Shown here: in pieces, positions 43,164 through 51,433 of the stretch
Layout: the number at the start of each line of letters is the position of its first letter
How positions within the stretch are numbered: position 1 is the first letter of the stretch
Origin: Pseudanabaena mucicola str. Chao 1806
GTDB lineage: Bacteria > Cyanobacteriota > Cyanobacteriia > Pseudanabaenales > Pseudanabaenaceae
Direction of reading: 5' to 3'
Assembly (NCBI RefSeq): GCF_030323025.1
Contig: NZ_CP097329.1
Location: forward strand, 1,829,001-1,893,000
Length of the DNA: 64,000 bases
Position numbers and translations under genes: made by a program
Notes under the pieces: generated by a model
What the model was told of the DNA's origin: nothing
Database searches by the model: none
The model's input: the letters and a program-made list of their open reading frames with translations, nothing else

Positions 43164-43880
43164 ATGAAAGAAACTGAAAGATTTGGAGAAATCAGTTTCT
43201 TAGCTGGAGCATTAGGAGTAGCATCTCTATTTACTCCCATTGGATGGGTTGGATTACTTGGGGCAGGGGCAGCCATCCTTTATGATTCCACTGAAGGATA
43301 TCGAGAAAGAGATATTGAAACTCAAAAGGAAAACCAAAAAGCTCAAGAAATCCTTAGTAATGCAGATGCAATGCAACAATATATGCAGTCAAGTCTAGCA
43401 GATGCTCTCAATTCAACTAATTCCAATTTAGAGGGAAGTGATGCCAGATTGGGTAGGTATGACAGTACTCTCTTAAATGCACTCAAAAATATCCCTGAGT
43501 GTGTCGTTAAAAGTGGTGAAGGTTTAAATCTTGGTTATACCTTTACTCCAGATGTCATTATTCATATTCCTTCATTGAATTTATGGATTGATGTAGAAGT
43601 TGATGAACCTTGGTTCTTAAATGATCTAGGTCAAAAGCAAGCTATTCATTACGTTGGTAAAGATAGATATAGAGACACAAGTTTTCTAAATGCTAATTGG
43701 GTCGTAATTCGATTTGCAGAAGAACAAGTTGCTAAACAAGCTAACTCCTGTGCAAAGGAAATTGCTGATTTTTTAACCTTATTCAACATGAATGCATATC
43801 AAAAATTTCATGATGTGATTAATTTAAAAAGAGTTAAATGCTGGGATGAACAAGAAGCAGCAACAATTCCAAGATACTAG
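43164..43880 (+). CDS. Membrane-associated PD-(D/E)XK (DUF559/Vsr-like) nuclease-fold protein
   Basis: 238 residues. A hydrophobic hairpin lies at about 11-40 (SFLAGALGVASLFTPIGWVG and LLGAGAAILY), followed by a charged coiled segment (46-100). The C-terminal domain (110-210) has FTPDVIIHI (Asp130), WIDVEVDEPW (Asp143, Glu145, Asp147) and KDRYRDTSFLNANWVVIRF, the spacing of DUF559/Vsr-like endonucleases. A nuclease with an N-terminal membrane hairpin is typical of phage-defence effectors. Codon use is AT-rich and lacks HIP1 sites, unlike neighbouring core genes, which suggests acquisition. The function is inferred. Confidence 0.6.
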   Translation: MKETERFGEISFLAGALGVASLFTPIGWVGLLGAGAAILYDSTEGYRERDIETQKENQKAQEILSNADAMQQYMQSSLADALNSTNSNLEGSDARLGRYDSTLLNALKNIPECVVKSGEGLNLGYTFTPDVIIHIPSLNLWIDVEVDEPWFLNDLGQKQAIHYVGKDRYRDTSFLNANWVVIRFAEEQVAKQANSCAKEIADFLTLFNMNAYQKFHDVINLKRVKCWDEQEAATIPRY

Positions 43881-43958
43881 AGAATAAATCAACAGTTATT
43901 AGTCTTAAAAAACATAATTAATCAAGTACAAAATAATCTTTTATCCATATATTTCAGA

Positions 43959-44756
43959 TTAGCAGATATCGCGATCTGTTTTTTGTAAATTTTCTAGCAG
44001 GATTTCTATATTTTGTTTAGTATCTTCCGTCAGAAAAATATTTGAATCATAATTAAATATTTCTAAAAACCTAAAGGCGCATTCACAAAATGTATTCCAA
44101 CAAATAAGTAAAGGCACATACCAATCTCTAGATCTTATTCCTGTGTCACATTTATACATCCAAGTTGCCGAATGTTTTCCATGTACACCAATAGATAGTT
44201 CTCGGTAAAGTGGATATCGTTTCTCTCTTTCAAGTTCTCTTAGCAACTGTTGAAACTTGTCATTCTTTTCGATTTTTAAATATCTGTCTGACAGCCTTCG
44301 TCTAATTTCATTATAGTAGTTTTGAACTTCCTTCACATCGTCCCTACGTTGATTAATGCATGATTCATTAATATTGAGAGAAATTAATTCTCGAATGCAT
44401 AGTTCACGCCCTGCTATTTCATTGTGTAAAATAGCAAGTAGTCTATTTTCTCTATCAATATACTCATCTGGTAACATTAGCCAAGTGATATGTATACTCA
44501 ATTCAAAAATAGACCTTGTAGTAATGAGTGCTGATGGTAGAAGTGAAAGATCTACATTCGCGATACACACAACTCCCTCTATATTATTCATTAACAACTT
44601 CATGTAGTGAGCAATTGTTACGTCTGATTCATATTTCCTTGGATTTATTAAGAATGAATTTATGATGTTTGCAAATTTATGGATTGTTTCTTCAAGAGGA
44701 TTAGTTATATCTTGAATCTCTTTTGTTGGATGGAATTTTATATATTTTTTTGACAT
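43959..44756 (-). CDS. DUF5677-like alpha-helical protein
   Basis: 265 residues, mostly helical. The segment LLPSALITTRSIFELSIHIT, then LHNEIAGRELCIRELI and a late YRELSIGVHGKHSATWMY, recall DUF5677-type proteins, which are scattered in genomic islands; this is a moderate-confidence match by eye. No signal peptide or membrane helix. It is AT-rich with almost no HIP1 octamers, like the nuclease gene it converges with, so the two were probably acquired together. It could be a defence or abortive-infection component, but that is speculation. Confidence 0.55.
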   Translation of the reverse strand: MSKKYIKFHPTKEIQDITNPLEETIHKFANIINSFLINPRKYESDVTIAHYMKLLMNNIEGVVCIANVDLSLLPSALITTRSIFELSIHITWLMLPDEYIDRENRLLAILHNEIAGRELCIRELISLNINESCINQRRDDVKEVQNYYNEIRRRLSDRYLKIEKNDKFQQLLRELEREKRYPLYRELSIGVHGKHSATWMYKCDTGIRSRDWYVPLLICWNTFCECAFRFLEIFNYDSNIFLTEDTKQNIEILLENLQKTDRDIC

Positions 44757-44928
44757 ATTTTTTTTACTTAGATATTTTAGAAATCTAGGTCATTTTAACA
44801 TTGAGATTGTAAATAAATTGTAATTAGCCGAAGAGGTAGTGGGAGAAGAAATTCAGAAAATAACTACACCCTGATCTTCTCGTATGACCCCTATGTTATT
44901 CTATGAATAGATACTAGGAAAAAAAGTG

Positions 44929-45120
44929 ATGACTGCTGTAGTACAAGAGCTTCTAAATACCTTTGACAACCTCACATACTCAGAAAGATTAGATTTGTTG
45001 TCAGAAATCCTAAGACGCACAGCCTATATCGATTTTGAGCCATTATCTGACGAAGAATTAACACTCAATGCCGAAGATGTATTTTTGGCACTAGATGAGC
45101 AGGAATATAAATATGAGTAA
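44929..45120 (+). CDS. Putative antitoxin of a PemK/MazF pair
   Basis: 63 residues from ATG 44929 (GTG at 44926 is in frame too), with AGGAAAA upstream. Content: VQELLNTFDNLTYSERLDLL, SEILRRTAYIDFEPLSDEEL, then an acidic C-terminus (LNAEDVFLALDEQEYKYE). The acidic tail is typical of antitoxins that plug a MazF-like dimer. Its stop overlaps the toxin start (ATGAGTAA), the classic coupled order antitoxin then toxin. The fold family of the N-terminal half is not recognised. Confidence 0.78.
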   Translation: MTAVVQELLNTFDNLTYSERLDLLSEILRRTAYIDFEPLSDEELTLNAEDVFLALDEQEYKYE

Positions 45121-45448
45121 TCCTGAAAGAGGGGATGTGTGGCTAGTCGATCTTGGTTATGTCGCAAAAGTAAGACCATGCTTAGTAATCAGCATTCCTG
45201 CACAATATCAAGATCGAGCATTAGCCACTCTAGTGCCGCATACAACTAGTCTACGCGATTCGAGATTTGAAGTAAAAATCAAAACGAAATTCCTTCGTGA
45301 AGGATCCTTTGACGTACAAAACATCATCACAATCCCTCACGCCAAACTTTTACGCAAATTGGGAGAACTAACATCAGAGCAAATGCAAGACTTAGAAGAT
45401 GTTTTGCTTATATGGTTAGGATTTGAGTCTGAAGAGGATGAAGACTAA
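45113..45448 (+). CDS. PemK/MazF-family mRNA interferase toxin
   Basis: 111 residues from ATG 45113; an upstream in-frame ATG at 45095 lies inside the antitoxin gene and is less likely. Family signature: PERGDVWLVDLGYVAKVRPC (3-22), the Arg-Pro pair and a conserved Ser/Thr strand VLSIPAQYQD-like (CLVISIPAQYQDRALATLVP), then VQNIITIPHAKLLRKLGELT. Such toxins cut free mRNA at short motifs when the antitoxin is degraded. The cluster lies beside two other accessory genes. Confidence 0.9.
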   Translation: MSNPERGDVWLVDLGYVAKVRPCLVISIPAQYQDRALATLVPHTTSLRDSRFEVKIKTKFLREGSFDVQNIITIPHAKLLRKLGELTSEQMQDLEDVLLIWLGFESEEDED

Positions 45449-45477
45449 ATATGGAAAACGTTGACATTTGGAGGAAA

Positions 45478-45752
45478 GAGATCGCCGTTTGATTTTTGAT
45501 GAGGTGGCGATCGTGATGTTGAGGTTTTGAGGGAGCGATCGCTGATTGAGGTTTTTGGAGTGGCGATCATGATTTTGGGTGTTGATGAGGCGATCGCTGG
45601 TTGATTTTTTGAAAAGGCGATCGCGATTTTGGGTGTTGCGGGGGAGCGATCGCTGTTTGATTTTTTGGGAGTGGCGATCGCGATATTTTGGGTATTGAAG
45701 AGGCGATCGCTATTTGATTTTTATGTAGGGCGATCGCAATATTTTGTGGCGT
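45478..45752. repeat. Tandem array of about 56-bp units, each carrying HIP1 octamers
   Basis: About four and a half imperfect units follow one another, each built as TTTTTG-GGAGTGGCGATCGCGA, then TTTTGGGTGTTGA and GGCGATCGCTGTTTGAT. There are seven perfect GCGATCGC sites in about 275 bp, plus several one-off variants (GGCGATCGTG, GGCGATCATG). A minus-strand ORF here (45567-45770) only translates the repeat. It lies between the PemK toxin and cobK. No promoter or CRISPR structure is evident. Confidence 0.85.
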
Positions 45753-45763
45753 TAGGATATTAC

Positions 45764-46522
45764 TTAGCATCTATTATCTAATTGAGAAGATAACCATAAC
45801 ATTACCTCTTCAATACTCGTCACCTTCTCACCTTCAGGCATCTGAGGACGTTGCACCATTACAATCGGAATTCCTAATTCCCTTGCCGCCGTAACCTTGG
45901 CATAGGTTGCCTTGCCACCACTATTTTTACTGACGATCACTTCAATTTGATATTCACGTAATAATTTGCGTTCTTGTTCTAAACTAAAGGGACCTCGATC
46001 CAGTAAAACAAGACTATTAGGAAGCTCAATATCAGGTGGGTCAATGGAACGTATCAAATACCAAGTAGCTGGATAAACTTGCGATCGCTGCAAAAATGGC
46101 TCTAGTTGCTGTCTACCCGATGTAATAAATACGCGATGTATAGATGCAGGAATTGACTGAGCGGCAGCTTCCACAGATTCTACTTCAATCCAATAATCGC
46201 CAGCTATCTTTTCCCATTGTGGACGCACGAGCATAAGATGAGGAATTTGAGCAATCTGAGCAGCGATCGCCCCGTTTATCGTAATTTGTCCAGCACAGGG
46301 ATGGGTCGCATCGATTAGAAAATCAATAGCATTCTCTCGTAAGTAGTTCGCTAATCCTTCTGCACCACCAAAACCGCCAATTCTAACCTGTCCAACCAAC
46401 GCAGATGGCTTTTTAGTCCGTCCTGCGAGGGAGCTAATTACTTCTATTTGAGGAATACTTTCCAGTTTAGTGGCTAGCTTTACAGCATCACCCGTACCAC
46501 CTAAAATTAGGATTTTTCTCAT
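45764..46522 (-). CDS. cobK: Precorrin-6A reductase
   Basis: 252 residues from the ATG at 46522, which puts MRKILILGGTGDAVKLATKL at the N-terminus; in-frame ATGs at 46531 and 46564 add residues unlike the family. It reduces precorrin-6A with NADPH in cobalamin synthesis. Marks: GGTGDA loop, DATHPCAGQITINGAIAAQI and VSKNSGGKATYAKVTAAREL. The last step region ends RPQMPEGEKVTSIEEVMLWL. It is monocistronic here, with the HIP1 array just downstream. Confidence 0.9.
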   Translation of the reverse strand: MRKILILGGTGDAVKLATKLESIPQIEVISSLAGRTKKPSALVGQVRIGGFGGAEGLANYLRENAIDFLIDATHPCAGQITINGAIAAQIAQIPHLMLVRPQWEKIAGDYWIEVESVEAAAQSIPASIHRVFITSGRQQLEPFLQRSQVYPATWYLIRSIDPPDIELPNSLVLLDRGPFSLEQERKLLREYQIEVIVSKNSGGKATYAKVTAARELGIPIVMVQRPQMPEGEKVTSIEEVMLWLSSQLDNRC

Positions 46523-46688
46523 AAACAGCATAGGAATGAGGATCAAGTCTAAAAAGCAATCCATAAGTAAACTTACTTAAACAATCGAAGTAAAATTTGC
46601 TTACTAATCGGGGAAATTATGCTCTAATTTTTAGTTTAATCACGCAGAGCTACTTATAATCTTAAAATCACGATTCAATCCGCGTCCT

Positions 46689-48788
46689 ATGCAGAAGCCT
46701 GAAATTTTAGAAAATGAAGCAAAACGTCTAAATGCTCTGAGACGCTACAAAGTTTTAGATACGCTCCCCGAACGCGAATTTGACGAATTAACTCAACTAG
46801 CATCATTCATTTGTGAAACACCAATTGCCTTAATTTCTCTAGTAGATCGCGATCGCCAGTGGTTTAAGGCAAGGGTAGGTATTGATGTAGAAGAGACTTC
46901 ACGAGATATTTCCTTTTGCGCTCATGTAGTTGCAAGTTCACAAATGTTGATTGTTGAAGATGCAACTCAAGATATACGCTTTGCTGATAATCCATTCGTA
47001 CTTCAAGAACCGAAAATACGCTTTTACGCGGGTGCACCCCTCGTTACATCTGATGGATTTGTTTTAGGAACCCTATGCACCATTGATCTAGAACCAAAAA
47101 CACTTTCTCAGAAGCAGATAAGGCATCTAGAAGCCCTTAGTAATCTTGTCATCAGTCAATTAGAGCTAAGAATCAAGCAAGAAAATTCGCAATTACTTAC
47201 TGCTACAGTTGAATGTTCGAGTGATGCGATTATCACAATGACCTTAGATGGTGTGATCAACAGTTGGAATCTTGCTGCTGAAAAGATATTTGGCTATACC
47301 TCAGACGAAGCGATCGCTAAAAATATTTCTATACTTTTTGCACCCGATCAAAGTGAGCATTTGCAATTATTAGCCAAAATTAAACACGGACAAAGTTTAG
47401 AGAGCTTCAATACTATTTTAATTCATAAAAATGCTACAGAAATGGATGTTTCACTGACCTTATCTCCTTTAAGAGACAAACTAGGACAGTCAATAGGCAT
47501 ATCTATAATTGTAAGAAACCTCACGAATCGGATCTTTGCCGAAGTTTCCTTAAAAAGGAGCAATGATCTGCTTTCCTGCATTAGTAAAGCACAGTCTCAA
47601 TTTATTGCTGCTGCCGATCGTTTGACTATATTTGAAGATCTGTTAAGCAATTTGTTGGATTTAACTAATAGTGAATATGGTTTTATAGGCGAAGTACTCT
47701 TTCGTAAAGACGGTAGTGCCTTTATAGAGGATAGCTTGATGAAAATTCGAGGTGTCCCCTATCTCAAAACGCACAGTATTACTAACATCTCTTGGGATGA
47801 TACCACTCAAAAATTTTATGAAGAAAATTATGAAATTGGTATGGAATTTACGAATATGCAAACCCTGTTCGGAGCCACAATCATGACAGGAAAGCCTGTA
47901 ATTGCTAATAGTCCTCGCACCGACCCTAGGCGTGGTGGGGTTCCCGATGGACATCCTCCGCTTAACGCTTTCTTGGGATTACCCTTCTATAAAGGTTCCC
48001 AATTAATTGGGATGGTGGGCATTGCCAATCGTCCCAATGGATATAGCGAAGAAATAATAGAATATCTTCAGCCATTTTTAGTTACCTGTAGTAACTTGAT
48101 AGAAGGATATCGATTAGAGCGACAACGCAATATCGCAGAATCTGCACGTACTATGGCAGAGCGCAAAAAAGAAATTTTACTTAAGGAAGTCCATCACCGA
48201 GTCAAAAATAATCTCATGATTATTGGAAGTCTGTTGAATTGGCAAGGCGAGTCAGTGCAAGACCCGAAACTACTCAGCATTCTTGAAGATAGCAAAAAGC
48301 GGATCAATAGTATTGCACTTATTCATGAAAAACTCTACCGTTCCCCAGATTTAGCTAAAATTGATTTTGGCGAATATCTCCATAGTCTTGTTCAACAGGT
48401 TTTTTCAACGTTTAGCCTAAGTCATGAGCGAGTGCGTTTACATTGTGAAGTCGCTTCGATTTTCTTAAATATTGAAACTGCAACTCCGTGTGGACTGATT
48501 ATCAACGAACTAGTTTCTAATGCTTTAGAACATGCTTTTCCTGAACATAGCTCTGGTGAACTTTTTGTTAGTCTCAGTCATGATGAAAGAGATCAAATTA
48601 TTCTCATGGTGGCAGATAATGGAGTAGGATTTCCAGAGGGGGTTGATTTCCGTCAAACTGAGAGTTTGGGCTGGCAGTTAGTATGTCTACTTACAGAACA
48701 GCTTGAAGGTGATGTGCAGCTATTTCGCGATTCTGGTACACGGGTAGTTATTTCTTTCTCAGAACTCAATTACCAATGGAGATTTTAG
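46689..48788 (+). CDS. Soluble GAF-PAS-GAF sensor histidine kinase (HisKA_2 type)
   Basis: 699 residues with no membrane segment. GAF1 at about 25-165 (PEREFDELTQLASFICETPI), PAS at about 170-280 (LTATVECSSDAIITMTLDGV, EKIFGYTSDEAI), GAF2 at about 295-475, a short coiled coil, then a HisKA_2 dimerisation domain with the His in LLKEVHHRVKNNLMIIGSLL and an HATPase_c (LVSNALEHAF, VADNGVGFPEG). GAF2 lacks the obvious chromophore Cys-His pair, so a bilin is not indicated. Bases 48166-48772 are almost identical to those of the kinase gene at 49948. The REC-GGDEF gene follows directly. Confidence 0.92.
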   Translation: MQKPEILENEAKRLNALRRYKVLDTLPEREFDELTQLASFICETPIALISLVDRDRQWFKARVGIDVEETSRDISFCAHVVASSQMLIVEDATQDIRFADNPFVLQEPKIRFYAGAPLVTSDGFVLGTLCTIDLEPKTLSQKQIRHLEALSNLVISQLELRIKQENSQLLTATVECSSDAIITMTLDGVINSWNLAAEKIFGYTSDEAIAKNISILFAPDQSEHLQLLAKIKHGQSLESFNTILIHKNATEMDVSLTLSPLRDKLGQSIGISIIVRNLTNRIFAEVSLKRSNDLLSCISKAQSQFIAAADRLTIFEDLLSNLLDLTNSEYGFIGEVLFRKDGSAFIEDSLMKIRGVPYLKTHSITNISWDDTTQKFYEENYEIGMEFTNMQTLFGATIMTGKPVIANSPRTDPRRGGVPDGHPPLNAFLGLPFYKGSQLIGMVGIANRPNGYSEEIIEYLQPFLVTCSNLIEGYRLERQRNIAESARTMAERKKEILLKEVHHRVKNNLMIIGSLLNWQGESVQDPKLLSILEDSKKRINSIALIHEKLYRSPDLAKIDFGEYLHSLVQQVFSTFSLSHERVRLHCEVASIFLNIETATPCGLIINELVSNALEHAFPEHSSGELFVSLSHDERDQIILMVADNGVGFPEGVDFRQTESLGWQLVCLLTEQLEGDVQLFRDSGTRVVISFSELNYQWRF
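48166..48772 (+). repeat. Duplicated kinase module, copy 1 (99.5% identical to 50417-51023)
   Basis: 607 bp covering the HisKA_2 and HATPase_c domains differ from the second copy at only three positions (48498 A/G, 48623 A/G, 48731 T/G). Identity starts and ends abruptly with the flanks unrelated. This indicates recent duplication or gene conversion. Confidence 0.95.
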
Positions 48789-48790
48789 TT

Positions 48791-49693
48791 GTGACTGAGC
48801 AAAAAATTTTGATTGTAGAAGATGAGTTACTCATTGCTCGGGATTTATCCCAAAAACTCAAGGAAATTGGGTATCAAATTGTAGCGATAGTTTCATCGGG
48901 TCAAGCCGCATTAAATGTGATTGATAAGAATCCGCCTGATCTAGTTCTCATGGATATAGTCATTAAAGGCGATCGCGACGGTATTGACACAACCCAAGTA
49001 ATTAATGAAAAATTTGGCATTCCTGTTATCTATATCACTGCCTATGCTGATGAGGACACACTAGATCGTGCTGAAAAATCTGGAGCCTATGGTTACATTC
49101 TCAAGCCTTTCAATTATAGAGAACTTCATGCATCAATCAAACTAGCTTTGCATAAAGCTCAGAATTATAACGTGCTAGCGTACCAAAGTACAAGGGATGC
49201 ACTTACCAATCTCTATAATCGACACTACTTCCAAGAGTCTTTATATCAAGAGTGCCTCAAAGCTATACGTCAAGCTAGTTGCTTCAGTTTACTGATGCTT
49301 GATATTGACTTCTTTAAACGATTTAATGATACGTTCGGACATGATGCAGGAGATTATGTCCTCAAAGAAGTGGGAGCACTACTAAAAAGATTAGTACGAG
49401 CCTCTGATGTCGTCTGTCGCTATGGTGGCGAAGAGATGATCATTCTTCTTCCTAATTGTGACGAGATTCAAGCAGAAGTGATTGCAAATCATATCCGCGC
49501 AGAATGTCAAGCTCTCAATCCCATTTATCAAGATCGCTACTTAGGGGAAATCACTGTATCGATTGGTGTAGCTACTTTCCCAAAGCACGCTTGCACAGAA
49601 ACTACTCTGCTCAAATCTGCTGATGATGCTCTTTATCGAGCCAAGGTGGAAGGACGAAATCGTGTACTTGTTGCTCTGGAGCTAATCGATTAA
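48791..49693 (+). CDS. Response regulator diguanylate cyclase (REC-GGDEF)
   Basis: 300 residues from GTG 48791, which has GGAG at 48778-48781; the in-frame ATG 48776 overlaps the kinase stop and adds five. The receiver (about 5-120) has the acidic pair EDE, phospho-Asp in PPDLVLMDIVIKG and Lys in GYILKPFNYREL. The GGDEF domain has the active site RYGGEEM and a complete I-site RxxD (RASD) five residues before it, so it should make c-di-GMP and be product-inhibited. It is adjacent to the GAF-PAS kinase, its likely phosphodonor. Confidence 0.92.
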   Translation: MTEQKILIVEDELLIARDLSQKLKEIGYQIVAIVSSGQAALNVIDKNPPDLVLMDIVIKGDRDGIDTTQVINEKFGIPVIYITAYADEDTLDRAEKSGAYGYILKPFNYRELHASIKLALHKAQNYNVLAYQSTRDALTNLYNRHYFQESLYQECLKAIRQASCFSLLMLDIDFFKRFNDTFGHDAGDYVLKEVGALLKRLVRASDVVCRYGGEEMIILLPNCDEIQAEVIANHIRAECQALNPIYQDRYLGEITVSIGVATFPKHACTETTLLKSADDALYRAKVEGRNRVLVALELID

Positions 49694-49701
49694 GACTAAC
49701 T

Positions 49702-49794
49702 TATAGCAATCCTAAATGGTTTGTGGAAATACACCCCGAAGGAGCACGCTTCCACAAACCCCAAAATTTACAAATGATTTAGGACTGCTTTATA
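49702..49794. mobile_element. TA-flanked palindrome, family R2, copy 4
   Basis: Ends TATAGCAATCCTAAATGG and ATTTAGGACTGCTTTATA around an imperfect TTTGTGGAA/TTCCACAAA stem. It lies just after the diguanylate cyclase gene. Confidence 0.75.
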
Positions 49795-49814
49795 TAAGCT
49801 ATTGAGATTTTAAG

Positions 49815-49941
49815 TAGTACAGAAATACTTTTGCAATGTAATTGTGTTGCAAGCGCTTCGCGCCTGCAACACAATTACTAAAAAAATTACTTTGCAGCAC
49901 TACCGTATTTCTGGATTTTAAGTAAGCGCAGAGCGCTGTAT
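49815..49941. mobile_element. Composite R5 within R8-like arms
   Basis: Outer arms AGTACAGAAATACTTTTGC and GTATTTCTGGATTTTAAGTA resemble R8. Between them lies an R5 unit (GTAATTGTGTTGCAAGCG and ATTACTAAAAAAATTACTTT). A nested insertion is the simplest reading. Confidence 0.6.
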
Positions 49942-49947
49942 CAATGA

Positions 49948-51039
49948 ATGAGCTTCAAAATAGGTACTAAATTAGTGAATGCACATGAACTTATTCTCAT
50001 AGTAGATGATATACCTAGCAATTTAGTTGTTCTTTCAGAGACACTAAATGCGGAAGGTTATGATGTGGCGATCGCTACTAGTGACGAACGTGCATTAAAG
50101 CAATTGGAACAGATCTTGCCAGACCTAATTTTGCTAGATATTCAAATGCCCAATATGGACGGCTTTACTGTCTGCCAAAAGCTCAAAATTAATCCTCGCA
50201 CTTGCCAAATCCCAACTATCTTTATGACCGCTTTAAATGATTTAGATAGCAAAATGAAGGGCTTTGAGCTTGGAGCCGTAGACTATATTACTAGACCCTT
50301 TCAATATCGCGAGGTTATCGCCAGAATCAGAACCCATTTACAGTTGAGAAGGTTAACCTTCAGTCTTGAAAAGGAAGTTTCTGCTCAAACAGCCTCACTC
50401 CAAAATGCTGTTCATGAAAAAGAAATTTTACTTAAGGAAGTCCATCACCGAGTCAAAAATAATCTCATGATTATTGGAAGTCTGTTGAATTGGCAAGGCG
50501 AGTCAGTGCAAGACCCGAAACTACTCAGCATTCTTGAAGATAGCAAAAAGCGGATCAATAGTATTGCACTTATTCATGAAAAACTCTACCGTTCCCCAGA
50601 TTTAGCTAAAATTGATTTTGGCGAATATCTCCATAGTCTTGTTCAACAGGTTTTTTCAACGTTTAGCCTAAGTCATGAGCGAGTGCGTTTACATTGTGAA
50701 GTCGCTTCGATTTTCTTAAATATTGAAACTGCAACTCCGTGTGGACTGGTTATCAACGAACTAGTTTCTAATGCTTTAGAACATGCTTTTCCTGAACATA
50801 GCTCTGGTGAACTTTTTGTTAGTCTCAGTCATGATGAAAGAGATCAAATTATTCTCATGGTGGCAGATAATGGGGTAGGATTTCCAGAGGGGGTTGATTT
50901 CCGTCAAACTGAGAGTTTGGGCTGGCAGTTAGTATGTCTACTTACAGAACAGCTTGAAGGTGATGTGCAGCTATTTCGCGAGTCTGGTACACGGGTAGTT
51001 ATTTCTTTCTCAGAACTCAATTATCAAAGAAGAGTTTAG
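49948..51039 (+). CDS. Response regulator-histidine kinase hybrid (REC-HisKA_2-HATPase_c)
   Basis: 363 residues. The receiver (about 14-130) has DD at 20-21, phospho-Asp in LPDLILLDIQMPNMDGF and the Thr/Lys region IFMTALND; position of the usual Lys reads YITRPFQYRE, with Arg in place of Lys. A coiled linker (EKEVSAQTASLQNAVHEKE) leads to the HisKA_2/HATPase_c pair that is shared at 99.5% DNA identity with the gene at 46689. A receiver placed upstream of a kinase suggests the kinase is switched by phosphorylation from another histidine kinase. Confidence 0.9.
   Translation: MSFKIGTKLVNAHELILIVDDIPSNLVVLSETLNAEGYDVAIATSDERALKQLEQILPDLILLDIQMPNMDGFTVCQKLKINPRTCQIPTIFMTALNDLDSKMKGFELGAVDYITRPFQYREVIARIRTHLQLRRLTFSLEKEVSAQTASLQNAVHEKEILLKEVHHRVKNNLMIIGSLLNWQGESVQDPKLLSILEDSKKRINSIALIHEKLYRSPDLAKIDFGEYLHSLVQQVFSTFSLSHERVRLHCEVASIFLNIETATPCGLVINELVSNALEHAFPEHSSGELFVSLSHDERDQIILMVADNGVGFPEGVDFRQTESLGWQLVCLLTEQLEGDVQLFRESGTRVVISFSELNYQRRV
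50417..51023 (+). repeat. Duplicated kinase module, copy 2
   Basis: The partner of 48166-48772, offset 2251 bp. The three differences give Ile to Val, a silent change and Asp to Glu. The C-terminal five codons have diverged. Confidence 0.95.
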
Positions 51040-51161
51040 TCAGGGTTATCGCCAAATCATAATCATTATTGATTGCCTCGATTTCCAAAAATTTAGCGTA
51101 GTTGCAGAAATTCTTGCTCCAGATACCATGCAAAAACTTTCCCACAAGATCATTAGATCTT

Positions 51162-51368
51162 GGTAGTGCTAAATAACGCTAGTTCGGGATAATTTGAAAC
51201 GGGCTTTGAGAGATGGTTTGCTACGCAAACCATCTCTCAAAGCCCAAAAGTAAAAGCCTTGCTTAGCAAGGCTTTTACTTTTGGGCTTTTAAAAATTGCC
51301 AGCTTAACCCGAACTGACGTTAAATAAGTAAGGATGGGCGGGTTCATCCTTACTTATTTAGCACTACC
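51162..51368. mobile_element. R7 element interrupted by an R6 element
   Basis: Outer arms GGTAGTGCTAAATA and TATTTAGCACTACC match. R6 sits after GGTAGTGCTAAATA, and AAATAAGTAAGGATGGGCGG resumes on its right. The R7 hairpin itself is shortened (GGGCGGGTTCATCC). Confidence 0.7.
51174..51322. mobile_element. TA-bounded palindrome, family R6, copy 2
   Basis: Ends TAACGCTAGTTCGGG and CCCGAACTGACGTTA with two inner hairpins, as in the 32985 copy; 149 bp. Confidence 0.8.
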
Positions 51369-51433
51369 GATCATTTATGGTGCTTCATGTCATCAATGAA
51401 CTTAGATTTTTGTATTGCAACGCAAGATTTAGA

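Noticed and set aside
45478-45752. CRISPR-like array
   Set aside because: Units are imperfect, adjoin each other without unique spacers of constant length, and no cas gene is nearby.
45567-45770. Minus-strand ORF of 67 codons rich in Ile, Ala, Ser and Pro-Lys repeats
   Set aside because: It only translates the HIP1 tandem array; its repeated text follows the DNA repeat and it has no ribosome site.
46689-48165. Bilin-binding (phytochrome/cyanobacteriochrome) GAF domain in the soluble kinase
   Set aside because: No Cys-His chromophore motif is evident in either GAF domain.
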